Assembly (NCBI GenBank): GCA_026709935.1
Contig: JAPOSC010000012.1
Location: 1-64,000, forward strand
Origin: Thiotrichales bacterium
GTDB lineage: Bacteria > Pseudomonadota > Gammaproteobacteria > HK1
Length of the DNA stretch: 64,000 nt
Direction: 5' to 3'
The position numbers and the translations under genes are program-made. Each line of letters starts with the position of its first letter. Position 1 is the first letter of the stretch. The notes beneath the pieces were generated by a model. That model worked only from the letters and a program-made list of their open reading frames with translations. It did not search any database and was not told where the DNA came from. Below are positions 18,120-27,137 of the stretch, in pieces.

Positions 18120-19085
18120 ATGACCGAGACGATCGTGGTCCTCGACGCCATCAGCGAAACGGTGGCCGATCGGCTCCGCGCCCTGCTGCCCGAGGGCTTC
18201 GCGCTCACCCACGCTACCGCGCTCGGCGACGACCACCTGACGGACATCGTCGCGCAGGCGGACTACGCCATCTCGGGTCAGGTCGCGGTCGGCGGCGCGG
18301 TGCTGCGGGCGGCGAAGCGGCTCAAGCTGCTGCACAAGTGGGGCGTCGGCGTCGACAACCTCGACATCGACACCGCGCGGGAGCTGGGGGTCAAGGTGGC
18401 GCGCACGACCGGCAGCAACGCGACCGCGGTGGCGGAGTTCACCATCGGGCTCATGATCTGCGCGCTCCGGCACATCCCGCACGGGCATTTCGACCTGCAG
18501 CAGGGGAAGTGGCGAAACTGGCGGGGGCAGACCCCGTTCCTGCTCTCGGGCAAGATGGTCGGGCTGGTGGGATTCGGCGCCATCGGCAAGGCGGTGGCGC
18601 GACTTCTGTCCGGATTCGGGTGCACCATCCTGTACCACAAGCCGCACCGGCTTTCGGATGACGAAGAGGCGCAGCTCGGCGTCACGTTCGCGGAACTCCC
18701 CGATCTGCTCGCCCGAGCCGACGCGGTGTCCCTGCACTGCCCGCTGACGCCGGCTACCGCCGGGCTCATCGACCGCGCCGCACTGACAGCCATGAAATCG
18801 ACCGCAGTGCTGATCAACGTCGCGCGCGGCGGCGTCGTGGCCGAAGACGATCTCGCCTGGGCGCTGAGCGCCGGTGTCATTCACTCGGCCGCGGTCGATG
18901 TCTACGAGATCGAGCCGCTCCCCGCCGACAGCCCCCTTCTGCACCTCGACAACCTCACCCTCACCCCCCACCTCGGGGCGATGGCCGCGGACACCTTCGA
19001 ACCCACCGTCCGGCGGATGTTCGCCAACATCGCCCGCGTCTCCCGCGGGGAGCCGCTTCCGGCGCTCGATGCGGTAGTGCCCTGA
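18120..19085 (+). CDS. D-2-hydroxyacid dehydrogenase
   Basis: This NAD(P)-dependent dehydrogenase of the phosphoglycerate/glyoxylate reductase family has 321 residues and lacks the C-terminal ACT domain of SerA. The dinucleotide motif is GFGAIG (151-156), and the catalytic residues are R236 (NVARGG), E265 (YEIEP) and H284 (TPHLGA). A GGGAG ribosome site precedes the ATG, and only 18 bases separate it from the GGT-family gene, so the two are probably one operon. In an oxamate or ureide context it could reduce glyoxylate or a related 2-oxoacid; the substrate is not determined by sequence. Confidence 0.88.
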   Translation: MTETIVVLDAISETVADRLRALLPEGFALTHATALGDDHLTDIVAQADYAISGQVAVGGAVLRAAKRLKLLHKWGVGVDNLDIDTARELGVKVARTTGSNATAVAEFTIGLMICALRHIPHGHFDLQQGKWRNWRGQTPFLLSGKMVGLVGFGAIGKAVARLLSGFGCTILYHKPHRLSDDEEAQLGVTFAELPDLLARADAVSLHCPLTPATAGLIDRAALTAMKSTAVLINVARGGVVAEDDLAWALSAGVIHSAAVDVYEIEPLPADSPLLHLDNLTLTPHLGAMAADTFEPTVRRMFANIARVSRGEPLPALDAVVP

Positions 19086-19428
19086 CGGCGACCGTCGGCG
19101 GGCGAAGCCGCGCGACCCGGAACGCCGGCTCCGAAGTCCGTGCAAGGCACCGACGCCACTGCCCACTTCGCTCCGCCGGATATCCGGCCGACACCGGGCA
19201 CCGGGCGGGCATCGCAAACACGCCCGCGCCGGCCCTGCGAGCGGCGGCGGATCGGTCTGCGGGCAAGTTCGACACGCGCAGTCCGTTCGACTACCGTTCA
19301 TTCAGCCCGAATTTTTCGGGTCAGAGCGCCGCCGCCGGCCCTGTCGCATGCGGTACCGGAGCGCTCCCGGCGCGGCGAGTCGGGTCTGCGACCCATCGCG
19401 ATGCCACTCTTCGAGGAGGAGCGAGACC
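19086..19428. other. Intergenic region before TRAP system 1
   Basis: No gene is supported in this 343-base gap. It contains a small 6-bp hairpin CCCGAA/TTCGGG with loop TTT at 19306-19320 and, at its right end, the GAGGAGGA ribosome site of the following dctP gene. Confidence 0.5.
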
Positions 19429-20445
19429 ATGAGAACCCTGATTCACAGAACCGTCTTCACCGTCGCGTTTGCGGCGCTCTCGGCCGCAGGCCTGACGGAG
19501 ACCACCTCCGTCCGGGCCGCCGATGAATTCAAGTGGAACGTCCCCGTCGTCTGGACCCCGCCGCACAACGTCCGGGCCGGGCAGGAAGCGTTCCGCCAGC
19601 GCGTGCTGGAACGCTCCGGCGGGAGGCTGGATCTCTCGCTCCACCAGTACGGCGAGCTCGGACTGGTGGAGTCCGACGTCCTCGGTCTCGTTCGCGGCGG
19701 CGAGTTCCCGCTGGTGGAACTCGACCACTCGAAGACCTCGGGTGACGAGCCTCTCTTCACCATGTTCAATCTGCCCGGTCTCGTGTTCAGCATGAAGCAG
19801 GCGATGATCGTGGCGGAGGCGATCGAGCCGTTGCGCACCCAGGCCCTCGCCGAGCGCAATGCGGTCGAGATCGGCATGGTGTTCTACAACCCGCCGCAGG
19901 GCATCTTCTCCAAGAACCCGGTGAACACGATCGGCGATCTGGAGGGGTTGAGCATCCGCGTCTACAGCCGCGTGCTCCTGCGCTCGTTCGAGCTGCTCGG
20001 CGCGCGCCCGCAGATCATTCCCTGGGGCGACGCACCGGCGGCGCTTCTGCAGGGCGTGGTCGACGGCGCCATCACCAGCCCCAGCTCCGGTATCAAGGTG
20101 GGCTTCGGCGATACCACGAAGTACATGACGGTGATGCCGCTTGCGAACCGGGTCTCCTGGCTCGCGAACAAGGACGCCTGGGACGCGCTGCCCGCCGATC
20201 TGCGGCAGATCCTGTCCGAAGAGGCCAAGGCCGCCGGCGACGCCATCCAGGCGGGCTGGGACGCCGAGGAGGTCGGGGTGGCCGGGATGGTGACGAAAGC
20301 CGGCATGACGTTCGTCGCGCCTTCCGAGGAATTCCAGGCGGAGGTGACAAAGCGGCTGCGCCCGGTGTGGGACGAGTGGGCAGAGTCGACCAGGTACGGG
20401 CCGGAGGCGCTCGAACTCGCCCTGAAGGCGCTGGGACGCAACTGA
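19429..20445 (+). CDS. dctP: TRAP transporter substrate-binding protein DctP (system 1)
   Basis: This 338-residue periplasmic receptor of a tripartite ATP-independent transporter has a signal peptide ending near residue 30 (VRAADE). The DctP fold follows, including the conserved helix region with SIRVYSR, whose arginine usually binds the ligand carboxylate, and a WGD block. A strong GAGGAGGAG site precedes the ATG. The dctQ and dctM genes follow in order. The ligand is probably a small organic acid. It may be co-regulated with the preceding oxamate/2-hydroxyacid genes, which are 343 bases away. Confidence 0.9.
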   Translation: MRTLIHRTVFTVAFAALSAAGLTETTSVRAADEFKWNVPVVWTPPHNVRAGQEAFRQRVLERSGGRLDLSLHQYGELGLVESDVLGLVRGGEFPLVELDHSKTSGDEPLFTMFNLPGLVFSMKQAMIVAEAIEPLRTQALAERNAVEIGMVFYNPPQGIFSKNPVNTIGDLEGLSIRVYSRVLLRSFELLGARPQIIPWGDAPAALLQGVVDGAITSPSSGIKVGFGDTTKYMTVMPLANRVSWLANKDAWDALPADLRQILSEEAKAAGDAIQAGWDAEEVGVAGMVTKAGMTFVAPSEEFQAEVTKRLRPVWDEWAESTRYGPEALELALKALGRN

Positions 20446-20648
20446 GGTCCCGGGCGCGGGGACGCGGGCAGGCGGCGCTCCCGGCGCGAACGCCGGGGGC
20501 GCGGGGTGCGGGGTGCGGTTCGGCCGTTCGTCGCCGCACCTGTCGTCCGGGTCCCGCGCTGGCACAGGGGTGCGAGACGGGGCCGGGCGGTCCCACGTCC
20601 AGCATGCGCGCTCGGCCCGGCATGCGCGATCGAACGAGGAAGACAATC

Positions 20649-21218
20649 TTGGCCATCCAGCCCCGCCCCGGCGGCACCATCAGCCGGCTGATCGTCGGGC
20701 TCGCGAAGCTCTCGATGGCCATCGCCGCGGCGGGGGTGATGGCCATGTGCCTGCTCGTCACCGGCGCCGTCGTGGTCCGCTACGTTTTCAACTGGCCCGT
20801 GGTCTGGGTTCCCGAGATCGTCGGCTACCTGATGGTCGCGCTGGTCTTCCTCGCCCTCGGCGAGACCATGCTCGCGGGTCGCCACATCAGGATCGACCTC
20901 GTGGTGGGCAGACTGCCACGGCGCCTGCGCGAAGTTGTCGAGCTGATCACCCTGACGCTCTCGGCCGGAGTCGCCGGCTTCTTCGCATGGCACGGGGCCG
21001 ACACCATGCTGCGTTCCCTGGACTACGGGCGGCGGGACGCATTCGGGGCTCTGAACACCCCGCTGTGGATCCCGCAGCTTGCCCTGCCCATCGGGTTGTC
21101 GGTGCTGACGCTGGTGGGGATCCTCCTCGCGGGCCGGAAGCTCCACGACATCCTCTACGGCTCCCGCCCGGACGATGATGATGGCTCGGGCTCGCCGGCA
21201 GGAGGCGCCCGACCTTGA
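20649..21218 (+). CDS. dctQ: TRAP transporter small permease DctQ (system 1)
   Basis: The 189-residue protein has four predicted membrane segments and the DctQ features FNWPVVWVPEI and GETMLAGRHIRID. The start is uncertain. A TTG at 20649 sits 6 bases after GAGGAAG and gives a sensible N-terminus; an ATG at 20622 would add nine residues. It links the DctP receptor and the large DctM permease of the same system. Confidence 0.85.
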   Translation: MAIQPRPGGTISRLIVGLAKLSMAIAAAGVMAMCLLVTGAVVVRYVFNWPVVWVPEIVGYLMVALVFLALGETMLAGRHIRIDLVVGRLPRRLREVVELITLTLSAGVAGFFAWHGADTMLRSLDYGRRDAFGALNTPLWIPQLALPIGLSVLTLVGILLAGRKLHDILYGSRPDDDDGSGSPAGGARP

Positions 21219-21339
21219 CCCCGCAAGTCGAGGCGACGTTCATCCCGGGCACCGACGGGAATCGCTGCCGACATGAGCGACGCAAGCAGTCGGATCCGCG
21301 CCCGCAGCCGTGAATCGGTGAGGAATCCGAGCTGACACC

Positions 21340-22632
21340 ATGGACGTCACCCTGTACCTGCTGGCGCCGCTGATCCTCCTGCTGCTGCTCGGCCAGCACA
21401 TCGCCTTCGCGCTGCTGCTTTCGGCCTTTCTCGGCTACTACTTCCTGCTCGGCGGACCGCTGCCGCGCACCATCGGGGTCACCTCGTTCAACCTGACCTA
21501 CAGCTTCGTGCTCACCGCGATCCCGCTCTTCATCTTCATGGGCGAGATCATCCTGCGCACGGGGTTCAGCGGGCGGCTGTACCGGGGCCTCTCGCGCTGG
21601 TTCCAGCTTCTGCCCGGCGGTCTGCTCCACTCCAACATCGCCGCCTGCGGCCTGTTCTCGGCGGTGTCGGGCTCCAGCGTCGCCACCGCGGCGGCCATCG
21701 GCACGGTGGCGCTGCCGGAACTGGAACGGCGCAAATACGACGCAAGGCTCGCCACCGGCTCCCTCGCCGCCGGCGGCACCCTGGGCCCCCTCATCCCCCC
21801 GAGCATCGCCTTCATCATCTACGGGGTGATCACCGAGACCTCCATCGTCCGGCTGTTCATGGCGGGGGTCTTTCCGGGCCTGTTGCTGGCGGGGCTGTTC
21901 ATGGCCTACATCGGCCTGCGGGTGGTGATGAACCGGTCGCTGGTGCCGACCGACGAGCCGGTCTCCTGGCCCGAGCGATTGCGCGGGACGATCGAGATCG
22001 TGCCCATCATGATCCTGATGTTCGTCGTGCTCGGCGGCATCTACGCGGGCGTCATGACCCCGACCGAGGCGGCTGCGGTCGGCGCCTTCGGGGCGCTGGT
22101 CATGGCGGCCGCCTTCCGCACCCTGAGCTGGCCGGTGCTGCGCGACGCTCTCGTGGAGACTGCCCGGTCGACCGCGTTCATCATGTTCATCATCGTGGGG
22201 GCGATGCTGCTCGGCGTGGTGCTGGCGCATCTGCGCATCCCCGGCGCCCTGGCCGACATGGTGCTCGCCGCCCCGCTCACCCCCCTGATGGTGATGCTGC
22301 TGATCTACGCCATCTATTTCGTGATGGGGATCTTCTTCGACGGCATCTCCATGATGATCATCACCCTGCCGGTGATCTTCCCGGTGGTGGTGGCCCTCGG
22401 CTACGACCCGGTGTGGTTCGGCGTGGCCTTCGTGATCATCATGGAGGTCGGCCTGCTGACGCCCCCGGTGGGACTGAACCTCTACGTCATCCACGGCATC
22501 GCCAAGCATCGCCCGTTCAGCGAAGTGGCCATCGGCAGCGCGCCGTTCTTCGTGGCGATGCTAATATCACTCGCTATCGTGCACGCGGTTCCGGCGCTCT
22601 CGCTGTGGCTCCCCTCGGTCCTGCTCGACTGA
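21340..22632 (+). CDS. dctM: TRAP transporter large permease DctM (system 1)
   Basis: This 430-residue, roughly 12-helix permease is the Na+-coupled translocation subunit. Family features are visible: the TLGPLIPPSIAFIIYG block, VMTPTEAAAVGAFGA and the late GLLTPPVGLNLYVI segment, both re-entrant-loop regions in characterised TRAP proteins. It closes the first dctPQM set. The gap to dctQ is 121 bases, which is wide for this operon. Confidence 0.92.
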   Translation: MDVTLYLLAPLILLLLLGQHIAFALLLSAFLGYYFLLGGPLPRTIGVTSFNLTYSFVLTAIPLFIFMGEIILRTGFSGRLYRGLSRWFQLLPGGLLHSNIAACGLFSAVSGSSVATAAAIGTVALPELERRKYDARLATGSLAAGGTLGPLIPPSIAFIIYGVITETSIVRLFMAGVFPGLLLAGLFMAYIGLRVVMNRSLVPTDEPVSWPERLRGTIEIVPIMILMFVVLGGIYAGVMTPTEAAAVGAFGALVMAAAFRTLSWPVLRDALVETARSTAFIMFIIVGAMLLGVVLAHLRIPGALADMVLAAPLTPLMVMLLIYAIYFVMGIFFDGISMMIITLPVIFPVVVALGYDPVWFGVAFVIIMEVGLLTPPVGLNLYVIHGIAKHRPFSEVAIGSAPFFVAMLISLAIVHAVPALSLWLPSVLLD

Positions 22633-22837
22633 GGCCGACGGCAAATCCACGCCTCTTCATGCTCGTGATGCGGCGCATGTTCGCGAGCACAGACGCCATT
22701 TCCGCCTCGACGCTGCAACGCTCGGCCGGCAACGTCCGGCTTGATCCGATTCGTCGGGCGCTTATCCTGCATGGAGCGGACGCCGTTCGCCCGCCTCCGG
22801 TTCGTCCCGCTCGATACGCCACGAGGAGAAGACGCCG

Positions 22838-23836
22838 ATGAACCCCCGAATCGCCTGGCTGACCGCCCTGATCCTGTCGTACCTGCTCGCCGCCGTCCCC
22901 GCGTGGGCCGCCGTGGAATGGCGCATGGCCCACAAGATGCCCCCCGACAGCTCGGAGGGCAAGGTATTTCAAAGGTTTGCAGATCTCGTCGACGAATACT
23001 CCGGCGGCGAGATGAAGCTCAAGATGTACCCCAACGAGCAACTCGGCAAGACCAACGCAGTCATGGAACAGCTCAAGCTCGGCACTGTGCACGTCTATGC
23101 CGAGGGGTCCACGTACATGAAGAAGTGGATGAAGGACATCACCTGGATGAGCGCCGCCTTCCTCTTCGACGACCGCGAGCACTGGGTCCGCTTCATGAGT
23201 ACCGACATGGTCAAGGGCTGGTTCGAGAAGGCGGCGGAGGAAGCGGGCGTGATCCAGCTCGGCGATCCGACCGCGATCCTGCGCGGCCCGTACCGGGTCA
23301 TGGTGACGACTCGCGATGTGCGCAGCTTCGGCGACGTCAAGGGGCTGAAGCTGCGCATGCACCCGAACCAGACCGCGATCGAGACCTGGACCACCATCGG
23401 GGCGGACGTGAAGACCCTGGCCTGGACCGACGTCTACCAGGCGATCGACAAGGGCATCGTCGAGGCCGTGAACAGCCCCATCGCGCTGGTCGAGGACATG
23501 CGTTTCTACGAGGTGGGCCCGCACGTCATCCGCCATGACGAGTACTACCAGTCGATCGGCTTCATGGTGAACCAGGCGGCCTACGAGAAGCTGCCCGATT
23601 CGCTCAAGGATGCCATCGGCCGGGCTTACGCGGCCGCCGGCGAGTACAGCCACGAAGTGATGGGCGCTTCGGCGGACGCGTCGATCGCCCGCATGAAGGA
23701 AAGAGGCGTCACCTTCGTCGACGTGGACCGCGCACCGTTCGTGCAGGTGATGAGCGAGTACTACCGTCGGAAAGAGGCAGCCGGGGAGCTTCCCGAAGGT
23801 TTCCTGGAGACGGTGGAGGCGACCCGCAACCCGTAA
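22838..23836 (+). CDS. dctP: TRAP transporter substrate-binding protein DctP (system 2)
   Basis: This is a second 332-residue DctP receptor, only distantly similar to the first. The signal peptide runs to about residue 25 (AVPAWAA). Conserved features are HKMPPDSSEGKVFQRFAD and VKGLKLRMHPN, whose arginine is the expected carboxylate anchor. A GAGGAGA site precedes the ATG. It is followed 57 bases later by dctQ and then an overlapping dctM, so a complete second TRAP system is present. Confidence 0.92.
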   Translation: MNPRIAWLTALILSYLLAAVPAWAAVEWRMAHKMPPDSSEGKVFQRFADLVDEYSGGEMKLKMYPNEQLGKTNAVMEQLKLGTVHVYAEGSTYMKKWMKDITWMSAAFLFDDREHWVRFMSTDMVKGWFEKAAEEAGVIQLGDPTAILRGPYRVMVTTRDVRSFGDVKGLKLRMHPNQTAIETWTTIGADVKTLAWTDVYQAIDKGIVEAVNSPIALVEDMRFYEVGPHVIRHDEYYQSIGFMVNQAAYEKLPDSLKDAIGRAYAAAGEYSHEVMGASADASIARMKERGVTFVDVDRAPFVQVMSEYYRRKEAAGELPEGFLETVEATRNP

Positions 23837-23893
23837 GCGGGGTGCGCCCGGTTACGCCTCGGTATCCTCTCCAAAGACGCTCCGAGCATCCAG

Positions 23894-24451
23894 TTGTCCG
23901 GTTCGGGCGATGGAATCTGCCGACGCGCCGTCGATCGTGTCGACGGCGCGCTCGGGGCGCTCTCGCGATGGTTCCTGGTGGTCGCCAACGCGTGTCTCCT
24001 GCTGATGCTGGTCGGCACCGCGGCGACCATCGTCCTGCGGCCGTTCGACGTGTCCTACTACTGGATCTGGCCGTGGACGATGCAGTGCTTCGTCTGGATG
24101 TCGTTCGTCGGGTTCTTCGTCGTCTACCGGCTGGGGAAGGACATCGCGGTGGACTTCGTGGTGATGCGCCTCGGGGCGCGCGCGCTCGGCCTCTCCCGAT
24201 GGTTCGTCGATCTGATCATCCTGCTGGTGACGGGCACGATGTTGTTGCAGATGCCGACCATCTTCGAGAGCCAGGTCGGGGTCATCGACGGCGTCGTCAC
24301 CCCCTGGGGTGAGATGGAGCGCTACACGCTATCCATTCCCCTCGCGGTCTCCTGCGCCCTCATCTTCGTCAACGCCGGCGTGGATCTCGCCAAGGCGTGG
24401 TTCGGACACCCGGCCCCGCCCCCTTCGCACGCGCTCGATCCCGACTCCTGA
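23894..24451 (+). CDS. dctQ: TRAP transporter small permease DctQ (system 2)
   Basis: The 185-residue protein has four hydrophobic segments and a DctQ-like GKDIAVDFVVMRLG region. The start is a TTG at 23894 without a convincing ribosome site; no in-frame ATG lies near the first membrane helix. Its TGA shares one base with the ATG of dctM (TGATG), so translation is coupled. Confidence 0.82.
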   Translation: MSGSGDGICRRAVDRVDGALGALSRWFLVVANACLLLMLVGTAATIVLRPFDVSYYWIWPWTMQCFVWMSFVGFFVVYRLGKDIAVDFVVMRLGARALGLSRWFVDLIILLVTGTMLLQMPTIFESQVGVIDGVVTPWGEMERYTLSIPLAVSCALIFVNAGVDLAKAWFGHPAPPPSHALDPDS

Positions 24452-25734
24452 TGGCGCTGGTCCTGTTCGTCGGTTTCATCGGGCTGATCCTGCTGCGGGT
24501 CCCGGTGTCCATGGCCATCGGCGCGGCGGTGCTGCTCGCGTTCGCCACCAGCGAGTTCTCGGACGCCCTCTACATCGTCCCGCAGCAGATTCTCGAGGGT
24601 GTGAACAAGCCGTCGCTGGCCGCGGTGCCGTTCTTCATCATGGCCGGCAACCTGATGAACGCAGTCGGCATGACGGACCGCATCTTCAACTTCGCCAACG
24701 CGCTGGTCGGGCACTTCAAGGCCGGTCTCGCGCAGGTGAACGTGCTGTCGTCGATGCTCTTCGCCGGCGTGTCGGGCGCCGCGGTGGCGGACTGCGCCGG
24801 GCTCGGCGCCATCGAGATCAAGGCGATGCGGGAGCGGGGCTACTCGCCGGATTTCGCGGCGGCGCTGACCGTGTGCTCGGCGGTGGTGGGCCCGATCATT
24901 CCGCCCTCCATCGGGCTCGTGATCTACGCGTTCCTGGCCCAGCAGTCGGTCGAGCGCATGTTCCTGGCCGGGCTCGTTCCCGGGATCATCGTCGGGATCT
25001 CGCTCATGATCTTCAACCGGATCCTGGTCGTGGTCCACGACTTTCCCACGCAACCCCGGGTGCCGCTGCGAGAGACCCTGCGCCGCGGCGTCGACGGCGT
25101 GCTGGCGCTGGTGGCGCCGGCAATCATCCTCGGCTCCATCCTCGGAGGGTTCGTCACCGCGACGGAGGCGGGGGTGCTCGCCTGCATGTACTGCATCGTG
25201 CTCGGCGCGCTCTACCGGACCCTCACCCCCCGGCGCTTCTGGCGGGCGCTGACCGACACCATGCTGATGACGTCGGTCATCATGATCATCATCGGCTTCT
25301 CCATCGCGATGGGCTGGCTGCTCGCCATCGAGCAGGTGCCGGCTCGGCTCGGCGACGCCATCTTCTCGCTCACCGACTCGCGGGCCGTCTTCCTCGGCGT
25401 CATGCTCGTGTTCGTGCTGCTGGTCGGCTGCGTGGTGGAGGGGGTGCCGGCCAAGCTGATGCTGGTGCCGATGCTGCTGCCGATCACCGACAGCTTCGGC
25501 ATCGATCGCGTGCACTTCGGGATCATCCTGCAGCTCGCGCTGCTCATCGGCATCGCCACCCCACCGATGGGGATCGGGCTCTACATCATGGTGGAAGTCG
25601 GCAAGGTGCCTTTCGAGCGGGTGGCGGTGGCGGTGCTGCCGTTCCTGATCCCCCTGCTGGTGGTGCTGGTGATGATCACCTACCTGCCTTCGCTCACCCT
25701 GTGGCTGCCGGACCTCGTGCTCGGCCCGGAGTGA
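24451..25734 (+). CDS. dctM: TRAP transporter large permease DctM (system 2)
   Basis: This 427-residue DctM permease carries the family blocks GPIIPPSIGLVIYAF, TATEAGVLACMYC and GIATPPMGIGLYIMVE. It begins with MALVLFVGF at the base shared with the dctQ stop. It is convergent with the RraA-like gene, 142 bases away. Confidence 0.92.
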   Translation: MALVLFVGFIGLILLRVPVSMAIGAAVLLAFATSEFSDALYIVPQQILEGVNKPSLAAVPFFIMAGNLMNAVGMTDRIFNFANALVGHFKAGLAQVNVLSSMLFAGVSGAAVADCAGLGAIEIKAMRERGYSPDFAAALTVCSAVVGPIIPPSIGLVIYAFLAQQSVERMFLAGLVPGIIVGISLMIFNRILVVVHDFPTQPRVPLRETLRRGVDGVLALVAPAIILGSILGGFVTATEAGVLACMYCIVLGALYRTLTPRRFWRALTDTMLMTSVIMIIIGFSIAMGWLLAIEQVPARLGDAIFSLTDSRAVFLGVMLVFVLLVGCVVEGVPAKLMLVPMLLPITDSFGIDRVHFGIILQLALLIGIATPPMGIGLYIMVEVGKVPFERVAVAVLPFLIPLLVVLVMITYLPSLTLWLPDLVLGPE

Positions 25735-25876
25735 GCGTCGGAGAAGATGGCCGGAGACGGCGGCCAGCGTCGTTCCCCACGGCGGTGCGCCGGCGCTCCG
25801 GGCCGGAAGGGAAGCGGCGCCGGTCCCGTGGACAGTCGTCTTCGATCAGCGTCCCGACGAGGAGTCGGCCCGGGCC

Positions 25877-26557
25877 TCACTTCGCCGGGTCGAGCCCAAG
25901 GCGGGCCCGCACCATCGCGGAGGCGCCGCTCCGCGCCCCGAGCTTCTCGCCGGCGAGAAGCGCCCGGTACCCGTCCGGCTCCGCCGCCTGCTTCGACAAC
26001 GCCCAGTCCGCGTCCGCCTCGGCCTCGTCCGGGGGCATGACCAGCACTCCCGAGCAGTCCGCGATGACCACATCGCCGGGGCATACAACGGCGCCGCCGC
26101 AGGCGATCGGGACATTGAAGCTCCCACCCACATCGTGGAGCCGGGTGGTGATCGGCGACACCCCGCGGCACCACACCGGCAGATCGTACTGCGCGATCTC
26201 GGGCAAATCAGTGCATGGACCATCGATGGCCACGCCGGCGCAGCCGCTCGTCCTGATCGCCGCGGCAACACCGCCACCGAGACATGCGTGCTTGCGGTCC
26301 CCGAGCCGGTCGATGCAGAGAAAGTCACCGGGACGCAGCAATCCGACGATGTGGTGCAGCAGAGTGGAATCCTGCCCCGGCAGCGCCAGGGTGACCGCGG
26401 TGCCCGCGACCCGGCGCCCGGGCAGAACACACTGGATCGCGCCGTCCATGAATCCCATGTGGCGGCGGTGCCCGACCGTCGCGGTCTCCACCGTCGCGTA
26501 TTTCGCGATCAGGCTCGGAGCCACCTGATCCGGCATGTCCCTGACTACGTAGGTCAT
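25877..26557 (-). CDS. RraA-like / HMG aldolase-fold protein
   Basis: The 226-residue product has the RraA fold shared by the RNase E inhibitor RraA and by HMG/CHA aldolases of aromatic ring-cleavage pathways. The glycine-rich loop LGGGVAAAIR is present. The usual G-x20-R-x-D metal/substrate motif reads DGPCTD here, so the arginine is replaced by threonine while the aspartate is kept. That argues against a standard aldolase, and related non-aldolase subfamilies exist. A GGGAGAG site precedes the ATG. Its closeness to the TRAP genes suggests a catabolic role, which is inference. Confidence 0.8.
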   Translation of the reverse strand: MTYVVRDMPDQVAPSLIAKYATVETATVGHRRHMGFMDGAIQCVLPGRRVAGTAVTLALPGQDSTLLHHIVGLLRPGDFLCIDRLGDRKHACLGGGVAAAIRTSGCAGVAIDGPCTDLPEIAQYDLPVWCRGVSPITTRLHDVGGSFNVPIACGGAVVCPGDVVIADCSGVLVMPPDEAEADADWALSKQAAEPDGYRALLAGEKLGARSGASAMVRARLGLDPAK

Positions 26558-26761
26558 CGGAGGCTCTCCCGGAAGTGGGCGCCGTGCTTCTCATGCGAAG
26601 TCGGCGCCGAAACCGGCGTCAGAATGTACCTGATCGATCACCCCGGCGGCAGGACCGCCGGCGCCGGATGCGTAGCAGAGATCCAGCGATTACCGCTGGC
26701 GACTCGAGAGAACGTCACGCAGTACGATTCTGGCAAGACTACAGATGGAGAGTGTGACGTT

Positions 26762-26789
26762 TTGACGTTGCGCATCGTTCGCATACACA
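26762..26789 (+). promoter_or_regulatory. Candidate promoter of the antitoxin gene
   Basis: TTGACG and TACACA are separated by 16 bases, just upstream of the antitoxin ATG. A GCATAC direct repeat (26781-26786 and 26795-26800) overlaps the region and could be an autoregulatory operator. Confidence 0.4.
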
Positions 26790-26802
26790 ATCGTGCATAC
26801 AA

Positions 26803-27108
26803 ATGCTTCGGAGTCATGCGACGAACTTTGTCAGTGTTCGTGGAGTGCGGAGTCGATCAGCGGCGGTGTGGCAAGCGCTCGACGAAGAGCGGCACCTGGT
26901 GGTCACGTCGAACGGCAGGCCCATCGCGCTGCTGTCCGCGACATCGTCGGAAACCTTCGACGAGACGTTGGCGGCATTGCGACAGGCGGAGGCATTGCGG
27001 GCGATCGCGTCGATGCAGCAAAGGGCGCGGGAAGCTGGTGCCGACCGCCTGTCTCTGGACGCGATCAACACCGAGATAGCCGCCGTGCGCCCACGGCGAA
27101 TCGAGTGA
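26803..27108 (+). CDS. Phd/YefM-like antitoxin
   Basis: The 101-residue product resembles type II antitoxins of the Phd/YefM superfamily. The N-terminal DNA-binding part contains SVRGVRSRSAAVWQAL and LVVTSNGRPIALL, and the C-terminal helical arm would neutralise a PIN toxin. A GTG overlapping its stop by 4 bases starts a PIN-type reading frame that is cut short after 10 codons (next entry). The antitoxin is therefore an orphan or pairs with a toxin elsewhere. It is the last gene before the compositional change at about 27.14 kb. Confidence 0.7.
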   Translation: MLRSHATNFVSVRGVRSRSAAVWQALDEERHLVVTSNGRPIALLSATSSETFDETLAALRQAEALRAIASMQQRAREAGADRLSLDAINTEIAAVRPRRIE

Positions 27109-27137
27109 GGGTCGTCGTAGACACAAACGTTGTATAA
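27105..27137 (+). pseudogene. Truncated PIN-domain toxin, first 10 codons only
   Basis: A GTG overlapping the antitoxin stop by 4 bases encodes MRVVVDTNVV and then a TAA. These residues are the canonical start of PIN toxins, including the first acidic metal ligand in VDTN. The rest of the gene is missing and the following DNA is AT-rich and non-coding. The break therefore looks like a deletion or island-insertion junction. Confidence 0.65.

Noticed and set aside
14649-19301. A 1550-codon minus-strand frame spanning DUF1116, the GGT-family gene and the dehydrogenase
   Set aside because: Only its last third (14649-16082) has family character. The rest is the antisense of two well-supported plus-strand genes and reads as Arg/Gly/His-rich, typical of high-GC shadow frames.
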